Source: Micromonospora sp. WMMD1155 (lineage in GTDB: Bacteria > Actinomycetota > Actinomycetes > Mycobacteriales > Micromonosporaceae). Taken from it: DNA of 64,000 bases. The position numbers and the translations under genes are program-made. Location of the stretch: positions 6,138,501-6,202,500 of the forward strand of contig NZ_CP120742.1 in assembly GCF_029581275.1 (NCBI RefSeq). The letters run 5' to 3'. The notes below the pieces were generated by a model that had not been told where the DNA came from, did not search any database, and worked only from the letters and a program-made list of their open reading frames with translations. Positions 20,486 to 28,763 of this stretch are shown here, one piece after another; position 1 is the stretch's first letter, and each line of letters begins with the position of its first letter.

Positions 20486-21222
20486 CCGCCACGCTGACCG
20501 GGGTGGGTGTCGGCCCCGGCGACCCGGAACTGCTCACCGTCAAGGCGGTGCGGGTGCTGCGCGAGGCCGACGTGGTCTTCGTACCCGTGATGGCGGACCG
20601 ACCCGAACCGGACGCCGGGCGGGCCGAGACGACGGTGCGGGACCACGTCCCGGCGGACCGGCTGCGGCGGCTGCCGTTCGCCCTGGACGACCGAGGTGGG
20701 GTGACGGCCCGCCGGGCGGCGGCGTGGGACGACGCGGCCCGCGCGGTCGTCGAGGCGGTCGACGCGGGCGCGCGGGCCCTCGCGTTCGCCACCATCGGCG
20801 ACCCGAACGTCTACTCCACCTTCGGCTACCTCGCGCAGAGCGTGCGGGCCCGGCGCCCGGCGGTGCGGGTGGCGACCGTCCCGGGCGTCACCGCGATGCA
20901 GGAGCTGGCCTCCCGCAGCGGCACCCCGCTCTGCGAGGGACGCGAACCGCTGACCCTGCTCCCGGCCACCGCCGGGTCGGCGCTGTTCGCCGACGCCCTC
21001 GCCGGGCCGGGCAGCGTCGTCGTCTACAAGGGCTGGCGGCGGCACCCGGACCTGCTCGCCGAGCTGCGCCGACAGGACCGCCTCGCCGACGCGGTCCTCG
21101 GGCGCAGCCTCGGGCTGCCCGGCGAACGGATCGGCCCGGTCGGCGACGCCGACCACGACCTGCCGTACCTGTCGACGCTGCTGGTCCCGGCCCGCCGCGC
21201 CCACCGAGGAGGAAAACTGTGA
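20482..21222 (+). CDS. cobI: Precorrin-2 C20-methyltransferase
   Basis: The product is 246 residues and starts in an ATGA overlap with cobB. It is an SAM-dependent tetrapyrrole methylase: GVGVGPGDPELLTVKAVRVL is the N-terminal P-loop-like motif, AFATIGDPNVYSTFGYL is the C20-specific region, and TVPGVTAMQELASRSGTPL follows. It methylates C20 of precorrin-2. Its assignment over the cobalt-factor enzyme CbiL is by context; the two are close relatives. Confidence 0.93.
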   Translation: MTATLTGVGVGPGDPELLTVKAVRVLREADVVFVPVMADRPEPDAGRAETTVRDHVPADRLRRLPFALDDRGGVTARRAAAWDDAARAVVEAVDAGARALAFATIGDPNVYSTFGYLAQSVRARRPAVRVATVPGVTAMQELASRSGTPLCEGREPLTLLPATAGSALFADALAGPGSVVVYKGWRRHPDLLAELRRQDRLADAVLGRSLGLPGERIGPVGDADHDLPYLSTLLVPARRAHRGGKL

Positions 21223-22052
21223 CCAGCGACGGCACCGTGTGGTTCGTCGGCGCCGGCCCGGGCGCCGCCGACCTGCTGACCCTGCGGGCCGCCCGGGTGA
21301 TCGCCGAGGCGGACATCGTGATCTGGGCGGCCAGCCTGGTGCACGCCGACGTGCTCGGCCACGCCCGCCCCGACGCGGAGATCGTCGACTCGTCGCAGCT
21401 ACCCATCGAGGGCGTGCTGCCGCTCTACGAGCGGGCCGCCGAGCAGGGGCTGACCGTGGCCCGGATCCACTCCGGCGACCCGGCGCTGTGGGGCGCGGTG
21501 CAGGAGCAACTGGACCTGTGCCGGGCGCTCGGCCTGGCCGTCGAGATCGTGCCCGGGGTGTCGTCGTTCACCGCCGTCGCGGCGATCGTCGGGCGGGAGC
21601 TGACCGTGCCCGAGGTGGCCCAGTCGGTGATCCTCACCCGCCTCGAAGGCGGCAGGACCCCGATGCCGCCCGGTGAGCGGGTCCGCGACTTCGCCCGGCA
21701 CGGCACCACCATGGCGTTGTTCCTCTCCGCCGCCCGCTCCGGTCAGGTGCAGGCCGAGCTGCTGGCCGGCGGCTACCCGGAGGACACCCCGGCCGTGGTG
21801 GCGTACCAGGCGACCTGGCCCGACGAACTGGTGGTGCGCTGCACGGTCGGCACCCTGGAGGCCACCGTCAAGCAGCACCGGCTCTGGAAGCACACCCTGT
21901 TCCTGGTCGGGCCGGCCCTCGCCGCCGAGGGCACCCGCTCGCACCTCTACCACCCCGGGCACTTCCACACCTTCCGCAAGGCGGAGCCCGCCGCCCGCGC
22001 CGAGCTGCGCCGCCGGAGCGGCACCCGGGCCGGGGGAACCGGCACACCATGA
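21219..22052 (+). CDS. cobM: Precorrin-4 C11-methyltransferase
   Basis: This 277-residue tetrapyrrole methylase starts at GTG 21219, overlapping the cobI stop and preceded by GAGGAGG. Diagnostic segments are FVGAGPGAADLLTLRAARVI, WAASLVHADVL, HSGDPALWGAVQEQ and VPGVSSFTAVAAI. It methylates C11 of precorrin-4. A ~20-residue Arg/Gly-rich tail follows the usual C-terminus. CbiF is the equivalent enzyme in the cobalt-early pathway, and substrate choice cannot be decided from sequence alone. Confidence 0.94.
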   Translation: MTSDGTVWFVGAGPGAADLLTLRAARVIAEADIVIWAASLVHADVLGHARPDAEIVDSSQLPIEGVLPLYERAAEQGLTVARIHSGDPALWGAVQEQLDLCRALGLAVEIVPGVSSFTAVAAIVGRELTVPEVAQSVILTRLEGGRTPMPPGERVRDFARHGTTMALFLSAARSGQVQAELLAGGYPEDTPAVVAYQATWPDELVVRCTVGTLEATVKQHRLWKHTLFLVGPALAAEGTRSHLYHPGHFHTFRKAEPAARAELRRRSGTRAGGTGTP

Positions 22053-23200
22053 CGTACCCCGAGCCGCCGCTGCGCGAGCCGGACCTGCCGCGTACCGCGA
22101 AGGTCCGGCCCACCGCGCTACGGACCGGCTGGACCACCGGCGCGTGCGCGACGGCGGCGGCCAAGGCCGCGGTCACCGCGCTGGTCACCGGGGAGGTCCA
22201 GCCCGACGTGGAGATCGGCCTGCCCGCCGGACGACGGGTGCGGTTCCCGGTCGAACGGTGCGAGGTGACCGGCGACCCCCCGGTGCGCGTCGAGGCGGTC
22301 GTGGTCAAGGACGCCGGGGACGATCCGGACGTCACCCACGGCGCGGAGCTGACCGCCACCGTGGGCTGGACCGACGTGCCCGGCCTGCGACTCGCCGGTG
22401 GCGACGGCGTCGGCACCGTCACCAAGCCCGGCCTCGGGCTCGCGGTCGGCGGCCCAGCCATCAACGACACTCCCCGTCGGATGATCGGCGAGGCGGTGGC
22501 CGAGGTGGTCGACCTCACCGAAGTCGGCGTGCGCGTCGTGATCAGCGTGCCGAGGGGCGAGATCATGGCCCGCAAGACCACCAACCGGCGGCTCGGCATC
22601 CTCGGCGGCATCTCGATCCTCGGCACCACCGGGATCGTCCGCCCCTTCTCCACCGCCTCCTGGCGGGCCAGTGTCGTGCAGGCGGTGCACGTGATGGCCG
22701 CCCAGGGGGAGCGGACCGTGGTGCTCTGCACCGGTGGGCGTACCGAGCGGGCCGCCCGCGCGCTCCTGCCCGACCTGCCCGAGGTGTGCTTCGTCGAGGT
22801 CGGCGACTTCACCGGCGCGGCGGTGACCGCCGCCGTGGACGACGGCATGACCGGTGTCGTCTTCGTCGGCATGGCCGGCAAACTCGCCAAACTCGCCGCC
22901 GGCATCCTGATGACCCACTACACGCGCTCCACTGTGGACCTCTCGCTGCTCGGCGCGGTGACCGCCGAGGCCGGCGGTGACGCGGCCCTCGTCGCCGCCG
23001 TGACCGAGGCGAACACCGGGCGGCACGCGTACGAGCTGTGGGAGGGCGCCGGGCTGCTCGGACCGGCCGGTGACGTGCTCTGCCGGCGGGTCCGTCAGGT
23101 GCTGCGGCGCTTCGCGGGGCCGACGGTCACCGTGGATGTGGCGATGGTCGACTTCGCGGGGGCACACGTCGTCGCCTCCTCCGGGCGGTGGCCCCGATGA
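22049..23200 (+). CDS. cbiD: Cobalt-precorrin-5B C1-methyltransferase CbiD
   Basis: The protein has 383 residues and the family hallmarks: LRTGWTTGACATAAAKAA at the N-terminus, GVGTVTKPGLGLAVGGPAIN, and GNxG-like TGRTERAARALLP further on. It methylates C1 in the pathway that normally works on cobalt-bearing intermediates. It stands in for CobF, which the window lacks, although the operon also carries the late chelatase CobN. The ATG overlaps the cobM stop (ATGA). Confidence 0.95.
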   Translation: MTYPEPPLREPDLPRTAKVRPTALRTGWTTGACATAAAKAAVTALVTGEVQPDVEIGLPAGRRVRFPVERCEVTGDPPVRVEAVVVKDAGDDPDVTHGAELTATVGWTDVPGLRLAGGDGVGTVTKPGLGLAVGGPAINDTPRRMIGEAVAEVVDLTEVGVRVVISVPRGEIMARKTTNRRLGILGGISILGTTGIVRPFSTASWRASVVQAVHVMAAQGERTVVLCTGGRTERAARALLPDLPEVCFVEVGDFTGAAVTAAVDDGMTGVVFVGMAGKLAKLAAGILMTHYTRSTVDLSLLGAVTAEAGGDAALVAAVTEANTGRHAYELWEGAGLLGPAGDVLCRRVRQVLRRFAGPTVTVDVAMVDFAGAHVVASSGRWPR

Positions 23201-24552
23201 CCCCGGCGGAGGCGGCGACCCGGGCGAAGACGACGGCCCAGCTGAACCCGGTGGTCGGCGTGACGGTCGTCGGCCTCGACGCGGCGGGCGCTGCGCCGCA
23301 CCCCGCGCTCGCGCCGGTGCTGTCCGCCGCCGGGCTGGTCGTCGGGGCCGCCCGGCATCTGGCGGCGGTGCCCGTACCGGCCGGTGCGGACACGGTCACC
23401 CTCGGACCGCTCGCCCCGGCCCTGCACCGGCTCGCCGCGGCTGTCGCTGCCGGGGTGCCGGCCGTCGTGCTGGCCAGCGGTGACCCCGGCCTGTTCGGCA
23501 TCGTCCGGCGGCTGCGGGCGGCCGGGCTGCCGCTGCGGGTGGTGCCGGCGGTGTCCAGTGTGGCCGCCGCGTTCGCCCGCGCCGGCCTGCCCTGGGACGG
23601 CGCCGCCGTGGTCACCGCGCACGGCCGTGACCTCCGACCGGCGCTGAACGCCTGCCGGGCGCTGCCACTGGTCGCGGTGCTCACCGCACCCGGCGCGGGC
23701 GCCGCCGAGCTGGGCGCGGGCCTGGTCGGCTGGCCCCGCCGCCTGCTGGTCGCCGAGCACCTGGGCACCGACGCCGAACGCGTCCGCGAGGTGGCCGCCG
23801 AGCAGGCCGCCACCGATACCTGGGCCGACCCGCACGTGGTCCTCAGCCTCGCCGACGCCGCGCTTGCCCAGGCGTCCGCCGACGCAGCTCGTCCCCAGGC
23901 GGCTGCCGACGCCGCGTATCCCCAGGCGGCTGCCGACCGCGCAGCGGATCCGGTCGCCGTCGGCGGGATGCGCGTCGACAACCAGCCGGCCGCCGCGCCG
24001 GTCGGCGGTTGGGCGCTGCCCGAGACCCGCTACGTCCACCGCGATTCGATGATCACCAAGTCGGAGGTGCGGGCTCTGGTCGTCGCCCGGATGCGCCCCC
24101 GGCTGGGTCGGCTGATCTGGGACGTCGGCGCGGGCAGCGGTTCGGTCGGCATCGAGTGCGCGCTGCTCGGCGCTGCCGTGCTCGCCGTCGAACAGGCCCC
24201 CGACGCCGCCGCGACCATCCGGGCCAACGCCACCGCGCACGAGGTCACCGTCCGGCTCGTCGTCGGCCGGGCACCGCAGGCGCTGGCCGGGCTGCCCGAC
24301 CCGGACGCCGTCTTCGTCGGCGGTGGCGGCCACGACACCCTCGCCGCCGTGGTGGCCCGCCGCCCCGAACGGGTGGTGCTGACCCTGGCCGCGCTGGACC
24401 GGGTCGCACCGGCGGTGGGTCTGCTGCGGGCCGCCGGCTACACGGTCGAGGGCAGTCAGCTCTCCGCCGCCCGCCTCGCCGACCTGCCCGGCGGGTCGAT
24501 CCGACTCGCGGCCACCAACCCGGTGGTCGTCCTCACCGGGGAGCGCCAGTGA
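23197..24552 (+). CDS. cobL: Precorrin-6Y C5,15-methyltransferase (decarboxylating), CbiE-CbiT fusion
   Basis: The 451-residue CobL combines an N-terminal CbiE methylase domain (~15-215; VLASGDPGLFGIVRRL) and a C-terminal CbiT Rossmann methyltransferase (~275-451; RLIWDVGAGSGSVGIECALL). It methylates C5 and C15 and decarboxylates the acetate on ring C. The linker carries three tandem 27-bp units (23851-23931) coding for Ala-Asp-rich nonapeptides. The start ATG 23197 overlaps the cbiD stop. Confidence 0.95.
   Translation: MTPAEAATRAKTTAQLNPVVGVTVVGLDAAGAAPHPALAPVLSAAGLVVGAARHLAAVPVPAGADTVTLGPLAPALHRLAAAVAAGVPAVVLASGDPGLFGIVRRLRAAGLPLRVVPAVSSVAAAFARAGLPWDGAAVVTAHGRDLRPALNACRALPLVAVLTAPGAGAAELGAGLVGWPRRLLVAEHLGTDAERVREVAAEQAATDTWADPHVVLSLADAALAQASADAARPQAAADAAYPQAAADRAADPVAVGGMRVDNQPAAAPVGGWALPETRYVHRDSMITKSEVRALVVARMRPRLGRLIWDVGAGSGSVGIECALLGAAVLAVEQAPDAAATIRANATAHEVTVRLVVGRAPQALAGLPDPDAVFVGGGGHDTLAAVVARRPERVVLTLAALDRVAPAVGLLRAAGYTVEGSQLSAARLADLPGGSIRLAATNPVVVLTGERQ
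23851..23931 (+). repeat. Three in-frame 27-bp tandem units in the cobL linker
   Basis: Units at 23851-23877, 23878-23904 and 23905-23931 encode variants of ADAAxPQAA between the CbiE and CbiT domains. The in-frame period keeps the fusion intact while lengthening the tether. Confidence 0.85.
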
Positions 24553-26336
24553 CCGACCCGACAGTGCCCACCCGCATCGGCTTGGTGGCCGCCACCGCCG
24601 CCGGTCGCCGGCACGCCGACACCGTGGCCGCCGCCTGGCCGCACGCCCGACTGGTCGAGGGGGACACCGTGGCCGACGCGCTGCGGTCCGCCTGGGCCGG
24701 GTGCGACGCGGTGGTGGCGTTTTTGGCCACCGGCGCGGTGGTACGGATCGTCGCCCCGCTGCTCGGCGACAAGCACAGCGACCCGGCCGTGGTCGTCGTC
24801 GACGAGGCGGCCCGGCACGCCGTGGCGCTGCTCGGCGGGCACGCCGGTGGCGGCAACGACCTCGCCGAGCAGGTGGGCGCACTGCTGGACGCCCGCCCGG
24901 TGGTCACCACCGCCACCGACGCGGTCGGTCTGCCCGGGCTGGACACCCTCGGCTGGCCCGTGCAGGGCGCGGTCGCCGCGGTGTCCCGGGCCATCCTGGA
25001 CGGCGAGCCCGTCGAGCTGATCGCCGACGCCGACTGGCCGCTGCCCGCCCTGCCCCCGAACGTCCGACCCCCGAGAGCCGACGCCGACGCTGACGCGCCG
25101 CCCGGGGCTGACCCGTCCGAGGCCGACGCCGACGCCGACGGGGGCGCCGACGGTGGGTACCGGCTGCTGGTCACCGACCGGGAGATCCCGCTCGACGGGC
25201 GGACCGTGGTGCTGCGCCCACCGTCGCTCGTCGCCGGGGTGGGGGCGAGTCGGGGCGTACCGGCCGCCGAGGTGGCCGAGCTGCTGCACCGGGTGCTGAC
25301 CGACGCCGGGCTCGACCCGGCGAGCCTGCGCTGCCTCGCCAGCGCCGATGTGAAGGCCGACGAGGCAGGCATCCGCAGTACCGCCGACGCGCTCGGCGTA
25401 CCCCTGGTGACCTGGCCGGCGACGCGCCTGGCGGCGATCGACGTGCCGCACCCCAGCGAGGTGGTCCGCGCCGCCGTCGGCACACCGAGCGTCGCGGAGG
25501 CCGCGGCCCTGCTCGGCGCGGACGGCCGGGCCGACGACGCCACGCTGCTGGTGGGGAAGACCGCGACGGCGATGGCCACCGTCGCGGTGGCCCGGCACGC
25601 GCCGCGCGGCCGGTTGGCCGTCGTCGGCCTCGGGCCGGGCGCGCCCGACCTGCGCACCCCCCGCGCGGTGGCCGAGCTGCGCCGCGCCTCCGTCGTGGTC
25701 GGCCTGGACCAGTACCTCGACCAGGTCCGCGACGTGTTCCGCCCGGGCACCCGGGTCCGGTCCAGCGGGTTGGGCGCGGAGGAGGCACGGGCCCGGGCCG
25801 CCGTCGCCGAGGCCGCCGCCGGCCGGGCGGTCGCGCTGGTCGGGTCCGGCGACGCCGGGGTGTACGCGATGGCCAGCCCCGCCCTGGAGTACGCCGACCA
25901 GCGCATCGACGTGGTGGGCGTGCCCGGGGTGACCGCCGCCCTCGCCGCCGGCGCGGTGCTCGGCGCGCCGCTCGGCCACGACCACGCCTACGTGAGTCTG
26001 TCCGACCTGCACACGCCGTGGGAGGTCATCGAGCGGCGGGTGACGGCCGCCGCCGAGGGTGACTTCGTGACGGTGTTCTACAACCCGCGCAGCCGGGCCC
26101 GGGACTGGCAGCTCGGCAAGGCGCTCGGCGTCCTCGCCGCGCACCGGTCACCGGACACCCCGGTCGGGGTGGTGCGCAACGCCAGCCGCCCCGGCGAGCG
26201 GGTGCACCTGGCGAGCCTGGCCACGATCGACCCGGCGGTGGTGGACATGTACAGCGTCGTCGTGGTCGGCAACAGCGACACCCGGCTGGTCGCCGGCCGG
26301 ATGGTCACACCCCGGGGGTACCGGTGGCGGTCGTGA
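24549..26336 (+). CDS. cobJ: CbiG-CobJ fusion: cobalt-precorrin-5A hydrolase / precorrin-3B C17-methyltransferase
   Basis: The 595-residue protein starts at GTG 24549 overlapping the cobL stop. Residues ~1-345 are CbiG: AFLATGAVVRIVAPLLGDKH, HAGGGNDLAEQVG, then a C-terminal CbiG part with VAGVGASRGVPAAEV and KADEAGI. An Asp/Ala-rich linker separates the two CbiG halves. Residues ~350-595 are CobJ, with LAVVGLGPGAPDLRTPRAV, GSGDAGVYAMASP and VTVFYNPRSRARDWQL. CobJ methylates C17 and contracts the ring; CbiG opens the delta-lactone. The fusion places the two consecutive ring-contraction steps on one chain. Confidence 0.95.
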   Translation: MTDPTVPTRIGLVAATAAGRRHADTVAAAWPHARLVEGDTVADALRSAWAGCDAVVAFLATGAVVRIVAPLLGDKHSDPAVVVVDEAARHAVALLGGHAGGGNDLAEQVGALLDARPVVTTATDAVGLPGLDTLGWPVQGAVAAVSRAILDGEPVELIADADWPLPALPPNVRPPRADADADAPPGADPSEADADADGGADGGYRLLVTDREIPLDGRTVVLRPPSLVAGVGASRGVPAAEVAELLHRVLTDAGLDPASLRCLASADVKADEAGIRSTADALGVPLVTWPATRLAAIDVPHPSEVVRAAVGTPSVAEAAALLGADGRADDATLLVGKTATAMATVAVARHAPRGRLAVVGLGPGAPDLRTPRAVAELRRASVVVGLDQYLDQVRDVFRPGTRVRSSGLGAEEARARAAVAEAAAGRAVALVGSGDAGVYAMASPALEYADQRIDVVGVPGVTAALAAGAVLGAPLGHDHAYVSLSDLHTPWEVIERRVTAAAEGDFVTVFYNPRSRARDWQLGKALGVLAAHRSPDTPVGVVRNASRPGERVHLASLATIDPAVVDMYSVVVVGNSDTRLVAGRMVTPRGYRWRS

Positions 26337-26521
26337 CGATCGACGCGTGCCAGGGCTGCGGCGCGTGCCTGCTCACCTGCCCCACCCACGCCATCCGACC
26401 GGTGCCCGGCGGCCTGACGGTGCGCGCCGACCGTTGCACCGGTTGCCTGGAATGCCTGGAGATCTGCCCCGTCGACGCGATCCGCGTCGCCGCGTCCGAC
26501 CCTTCCGAAGGAGCCCGATGA
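26333..26521 (+). CDS. Two-[4Fe-4S] ferredoxin inside the cobalamin operon
   Basis: The 62-residue protein carries two canonical cluster motifs: Cys6, 9, 12, 16 (CQGCGACLLTCP) and Cys35, 38, 41, 45 (CTGCLECLEICP). The GTG at 26333 is chosen because it makes the same GTGA overlap as every neighbouring junction; GTG 26324 would add three residues. It is locked between cobJ and cobH by overlaps, so it should serve the pathway, as an electron donor for a reductive or oxygen-dependent step or for the CbiX Fe-S centre. Which step is not known. Confidence 0.9.
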   Translation: MTIDACQGCGACLLTCPTHAIRPVPGGLTVRADRCTGCLECLEICPVDAIRVAASDPSEGAR

Positions 26522-27114
26522 GCCGGGTCGTGCACCCGATCGAGGTCGAGTCGTACCGCATCCTGCGCGAGCGCGTCGACCTGTCGCACCTGCCGCCGCT
26601 GACCCGGGCGGTGACCGAGCGGGTGGTGCACGCCAGCGCCGACCTCGCGTACGTCGACGACCTCGTGTGCGACGAGGCCGCCCTGGAATCCGGGCTGGCC
26701 GCGCTGCGGGCGGGCGTACCCGTGGTCACCGACGTGGCGATGGTCGCCGCCGGGATCACCCGCGCGGACCTGGAGCTGGTGTGCCCGGTCGCCGAGCCGG
26801 CCGCCGCCGAGCTGGGCCGCTCGGCCGGGATCACCCGCTCGGCGGCGGCCGTACGGCTCGCACTGGGCCGGGTCGGCCCCGGCGCGGTCTGGGTGGTCGG
26901 CTGCGCGCCGACCGCCCTTGTCGAACTGCTCACAGTGGACGCCGCTCCGGCGCTGGTCGTCGGCCTGCCGGTCGGCTTCGTGGGGGCCGCCGAGTCGAAG
27001 GCGGCGCTGCGCGCCAGCGGCCTGCCCGGGGTGTCCAACGTGGGCGAGAAGGGTGGTTCGGCGGTCGCCGCCGCCGCCCTCAACGCCCTGCTCTACGTCG
27101 AGGAGAAGTCATGA
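26518..27114 (+). CDS. cobH: Precorrin-8X methylmutase
   Basis: The 198-residue CobH/CbiC moves the methyl group from C11 to C12. It shows VHPIEVESYRILRERVDLSH with the catalytic-region residues, ERVVHASADLAYVDDL containing the conserved catalytic His, and SNVGEKGGSAVAAAALNALL at the end. The ATG overlaps the ferredoxin stop (ATGA). Confidence 0.95.
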   Translation: MSRVVHPIEVESYRILRERVDLSHLPPLTRAVTERVVHASADLAYVDDLVCDEAALESGLAALRAGVPVVTDVAMVAAGITRADLELVCPVAEPAAAELGRSAGITRSAAAVRLALGRVGPGAVWVVGCAPTALVELLTVDAAPALVVGLPVGFVGAAESKAALRASGLPGVSNVGEKGGSAVAAAALNALLYVEEKS

Positions 27115-28760
27115 CCGGATTGGTCATCGTCGGGCACGGTACGCGCAGCGCGGCCGGGGTCGACCAGTTCGCCGCACTGGTGGAGCGGGTTCGCCGTCGC
27201 GGTGACATCGGGGACGTCGAGGGCGGCTTCATCGAGCTGTCCCGCCCGCCGCTGACCGACGCGGTCGGCGCGCTCGTCGCGCGCGGGCACCGCGCGCTGG
27301 TGGCGTTGCCGCTGGTGCTCACCGGCGCCGGGCACGGCAAGGGCGACATCCCCGCCGCGATGGCCCGGGAACAGGAGCGCCACCCCGGGCTGAGCTACCG
27401 CTACGGGCGTCCGCTCGGCCCGCATCCACTGCTGCACACCGCCCTCGAAGAACGCATCGACGCCGCGCTGGCCGGTGCCGACCGGGCCGGCACGGAGCCG
27501 GCGGGTGCCGACCGGGCCGGCACGTGGGTCGCGTTGATCGGGCGGGGGTCCACCGACCCGGACGCCAACGCCGAGGTCGCCAAGGTCGCCCGGCTGCTCT
27601 GGGAGGGTCGCGGCTACGCCGGTGTCGAGCCGGGCTTCATCTCCCTCGCCCAACCGTCGGTCACGGCGGTGCTGGAGCGGCTGCGCCGCCTCGGCGCGCG
27701 GCGGATCGTCGTCGCGCCGTACTTCCTGTTCGCCGGGGTGCTGCCGGACCGCATCGTCGCCCAGTCGGCCGAGTTCGCCGCCGCCCACCCCGACCTCGAC
27801 GTGCGGGTGGCCGAGGTGATCGGCGACTGCGACGCCCTGGCCGACCTGGTGCGGGAGCGCTACGCCGAGGCGCTGGGCGGCGACATCCGGATGAACTGCG
27901 ACACCTGCGCGTACCGGGTGCTGATGCCCGGCTTCGCCGACAAGGTCGGTCGCCCGCAACGCCCGCACGACCACCCCGACGACCCGGTCGACCAGCACCA
28001 TCACCACGACCACGACCACCACCACGGGTCGGTCGCGGTGGTCGGTGGCGGGCCGGGCGCCGACGACCTGATCACGGTACGCGGGAAGGCGTTACTCGAC
28101 GCGGCGGACGTCGTGGTGGTCGACCGGTTGGCCCCGCAGGGGCTGCTCGCCGGGCTGCGCCCCGACGTGCTGGTGGTCGACGCCGCCAAGGTGCCCCGCG
28201 GCCCGTCGATGGCCCAGGAGGCGATCAACGCGGCCCTGGTGTCGCACGCCAAGGCCGGTCGGCGGGTGGTCCGGCTCAAGGGCGGCGACCCGTACGTCTT
28301 CGGGCGCGGCCACGAGGAGGTGCAGGCCTGTGCGGCGGCCGGGGTGCCGGTGACGGTGGTGCCCGGGGTGAGCAGCGCGATCGCCGCACCGGCCCTCGCC
28401 GGTGTGCCGGTCACCCATCGGGGGGTGGCGCACGACCTCACCGTCGTGTCCGGGCACCTGCCGCCCGGGCACCCCGACTCGCTCGTGGACTGGGCGGCGG
28501 CGGCCCGCGCCCGGGGCACCGTCGTCCTGTTGATGGCCGTCGACACCATCGCCAAGATCGCGGCGGTGCTGATCGAGCACGGCCGGGCCCCGGAGACCCC
28601 GGTGCTCGCCGTGCAGGACGCCGGCCTACCCGCCCAGCGATCGGTGGCCGCCCGGTTGGACGAGATCGGCGCGGTCGCCGCCCGGGAGGAGATCCGTCCG
28701 CCCGCCGTCTTCGTCGTCGGCCCGGTGGTCGCCGTCCCGACCACCGGGCCCACCGGCTGA
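27111..28760 (+). CDS. cobA: CbiX-CobA fusion: cobalt chelatase / uroporphyrinogen-III C-methyltransferase
   Basis: The 549-residue protein starts in an ATGA overlap with cobH. Residues 1-~255 are a double CbiX domain: LVIVGHGTRSAAGVDQF with the metal-site His, and a second half starting VALIGRGSTDPDAN. M261-x-C263-x-x-C266 (MNCDTC) is the MxCxxC Fe-S motif known from the long CbiX of Bacillus megaterium. A His-rich stretch (~294-306, HHHHDHDHHH) follows. Residues ~307-549 are SUMT/CobA: VAVVGGGPGADDLITVRG, VRLKGGDPYVFGRG, VVPGVSSAIAAPALAGVP. It makes precorrin-2 and can insert cobalt. It is the last gene of the operon, three bases from the convergent ABC permease gene. Confidence 0.94.
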   Translation: MTGLVIVGHGTRSAAGVDQFAALVERVRRRGDIGDVEGGFIELSRPPLTDAVGALVARGHRALVALPLVLTGAGHGKGDIPAAMAREQERHPGLSYRYGRPLGPHPLLHTALEERIDAALAGADRAGTEPAGADRAGTWVALIGRGSTDPDANAEVAKVARLLWEGRGYAGVEPGFISLAQPSVTAVLERLRRLGARRIVVAPYFLFAGVLPDRIVAQSAEFAAAHPDLDVRVAEVIGDCDALADLVRERYAEALGGDIRMNCDTCAYRVLMPGFADKVGRPQRPHDHPDDPVDQHHHHDHDHHHGSVAVVGGGPGADDLITVRGKALLDAADVVVVDRLAPQGLLAGLRPDVLVVDAAKVPRGPSMAQEAINAALVSHAKAGRRVVRLKGGDPYVFGRGHEEVQACAAAGVPVTVVPGVSSAIAAPALAGVPVTHRGVAHDLTVVSGHLPPGHPDSLVDWAAAARARGTVVLLMAVDTIAKIAAVLIEHGRAPETPVLAVQDAGLPAQRSVAARLDEIGAVAAREEIRPPAVFVVGPVVAVPTTGPTG

Positions 28761-28763
28761 CGA

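Noticed and set aside
26324..26332. Ferredoxin start at GTG 26324
   Set aside because: Possible, but GTG 26333 reproduces the 4-base overlap found at every neighbouring junction and begins right at the family's N-terminus.
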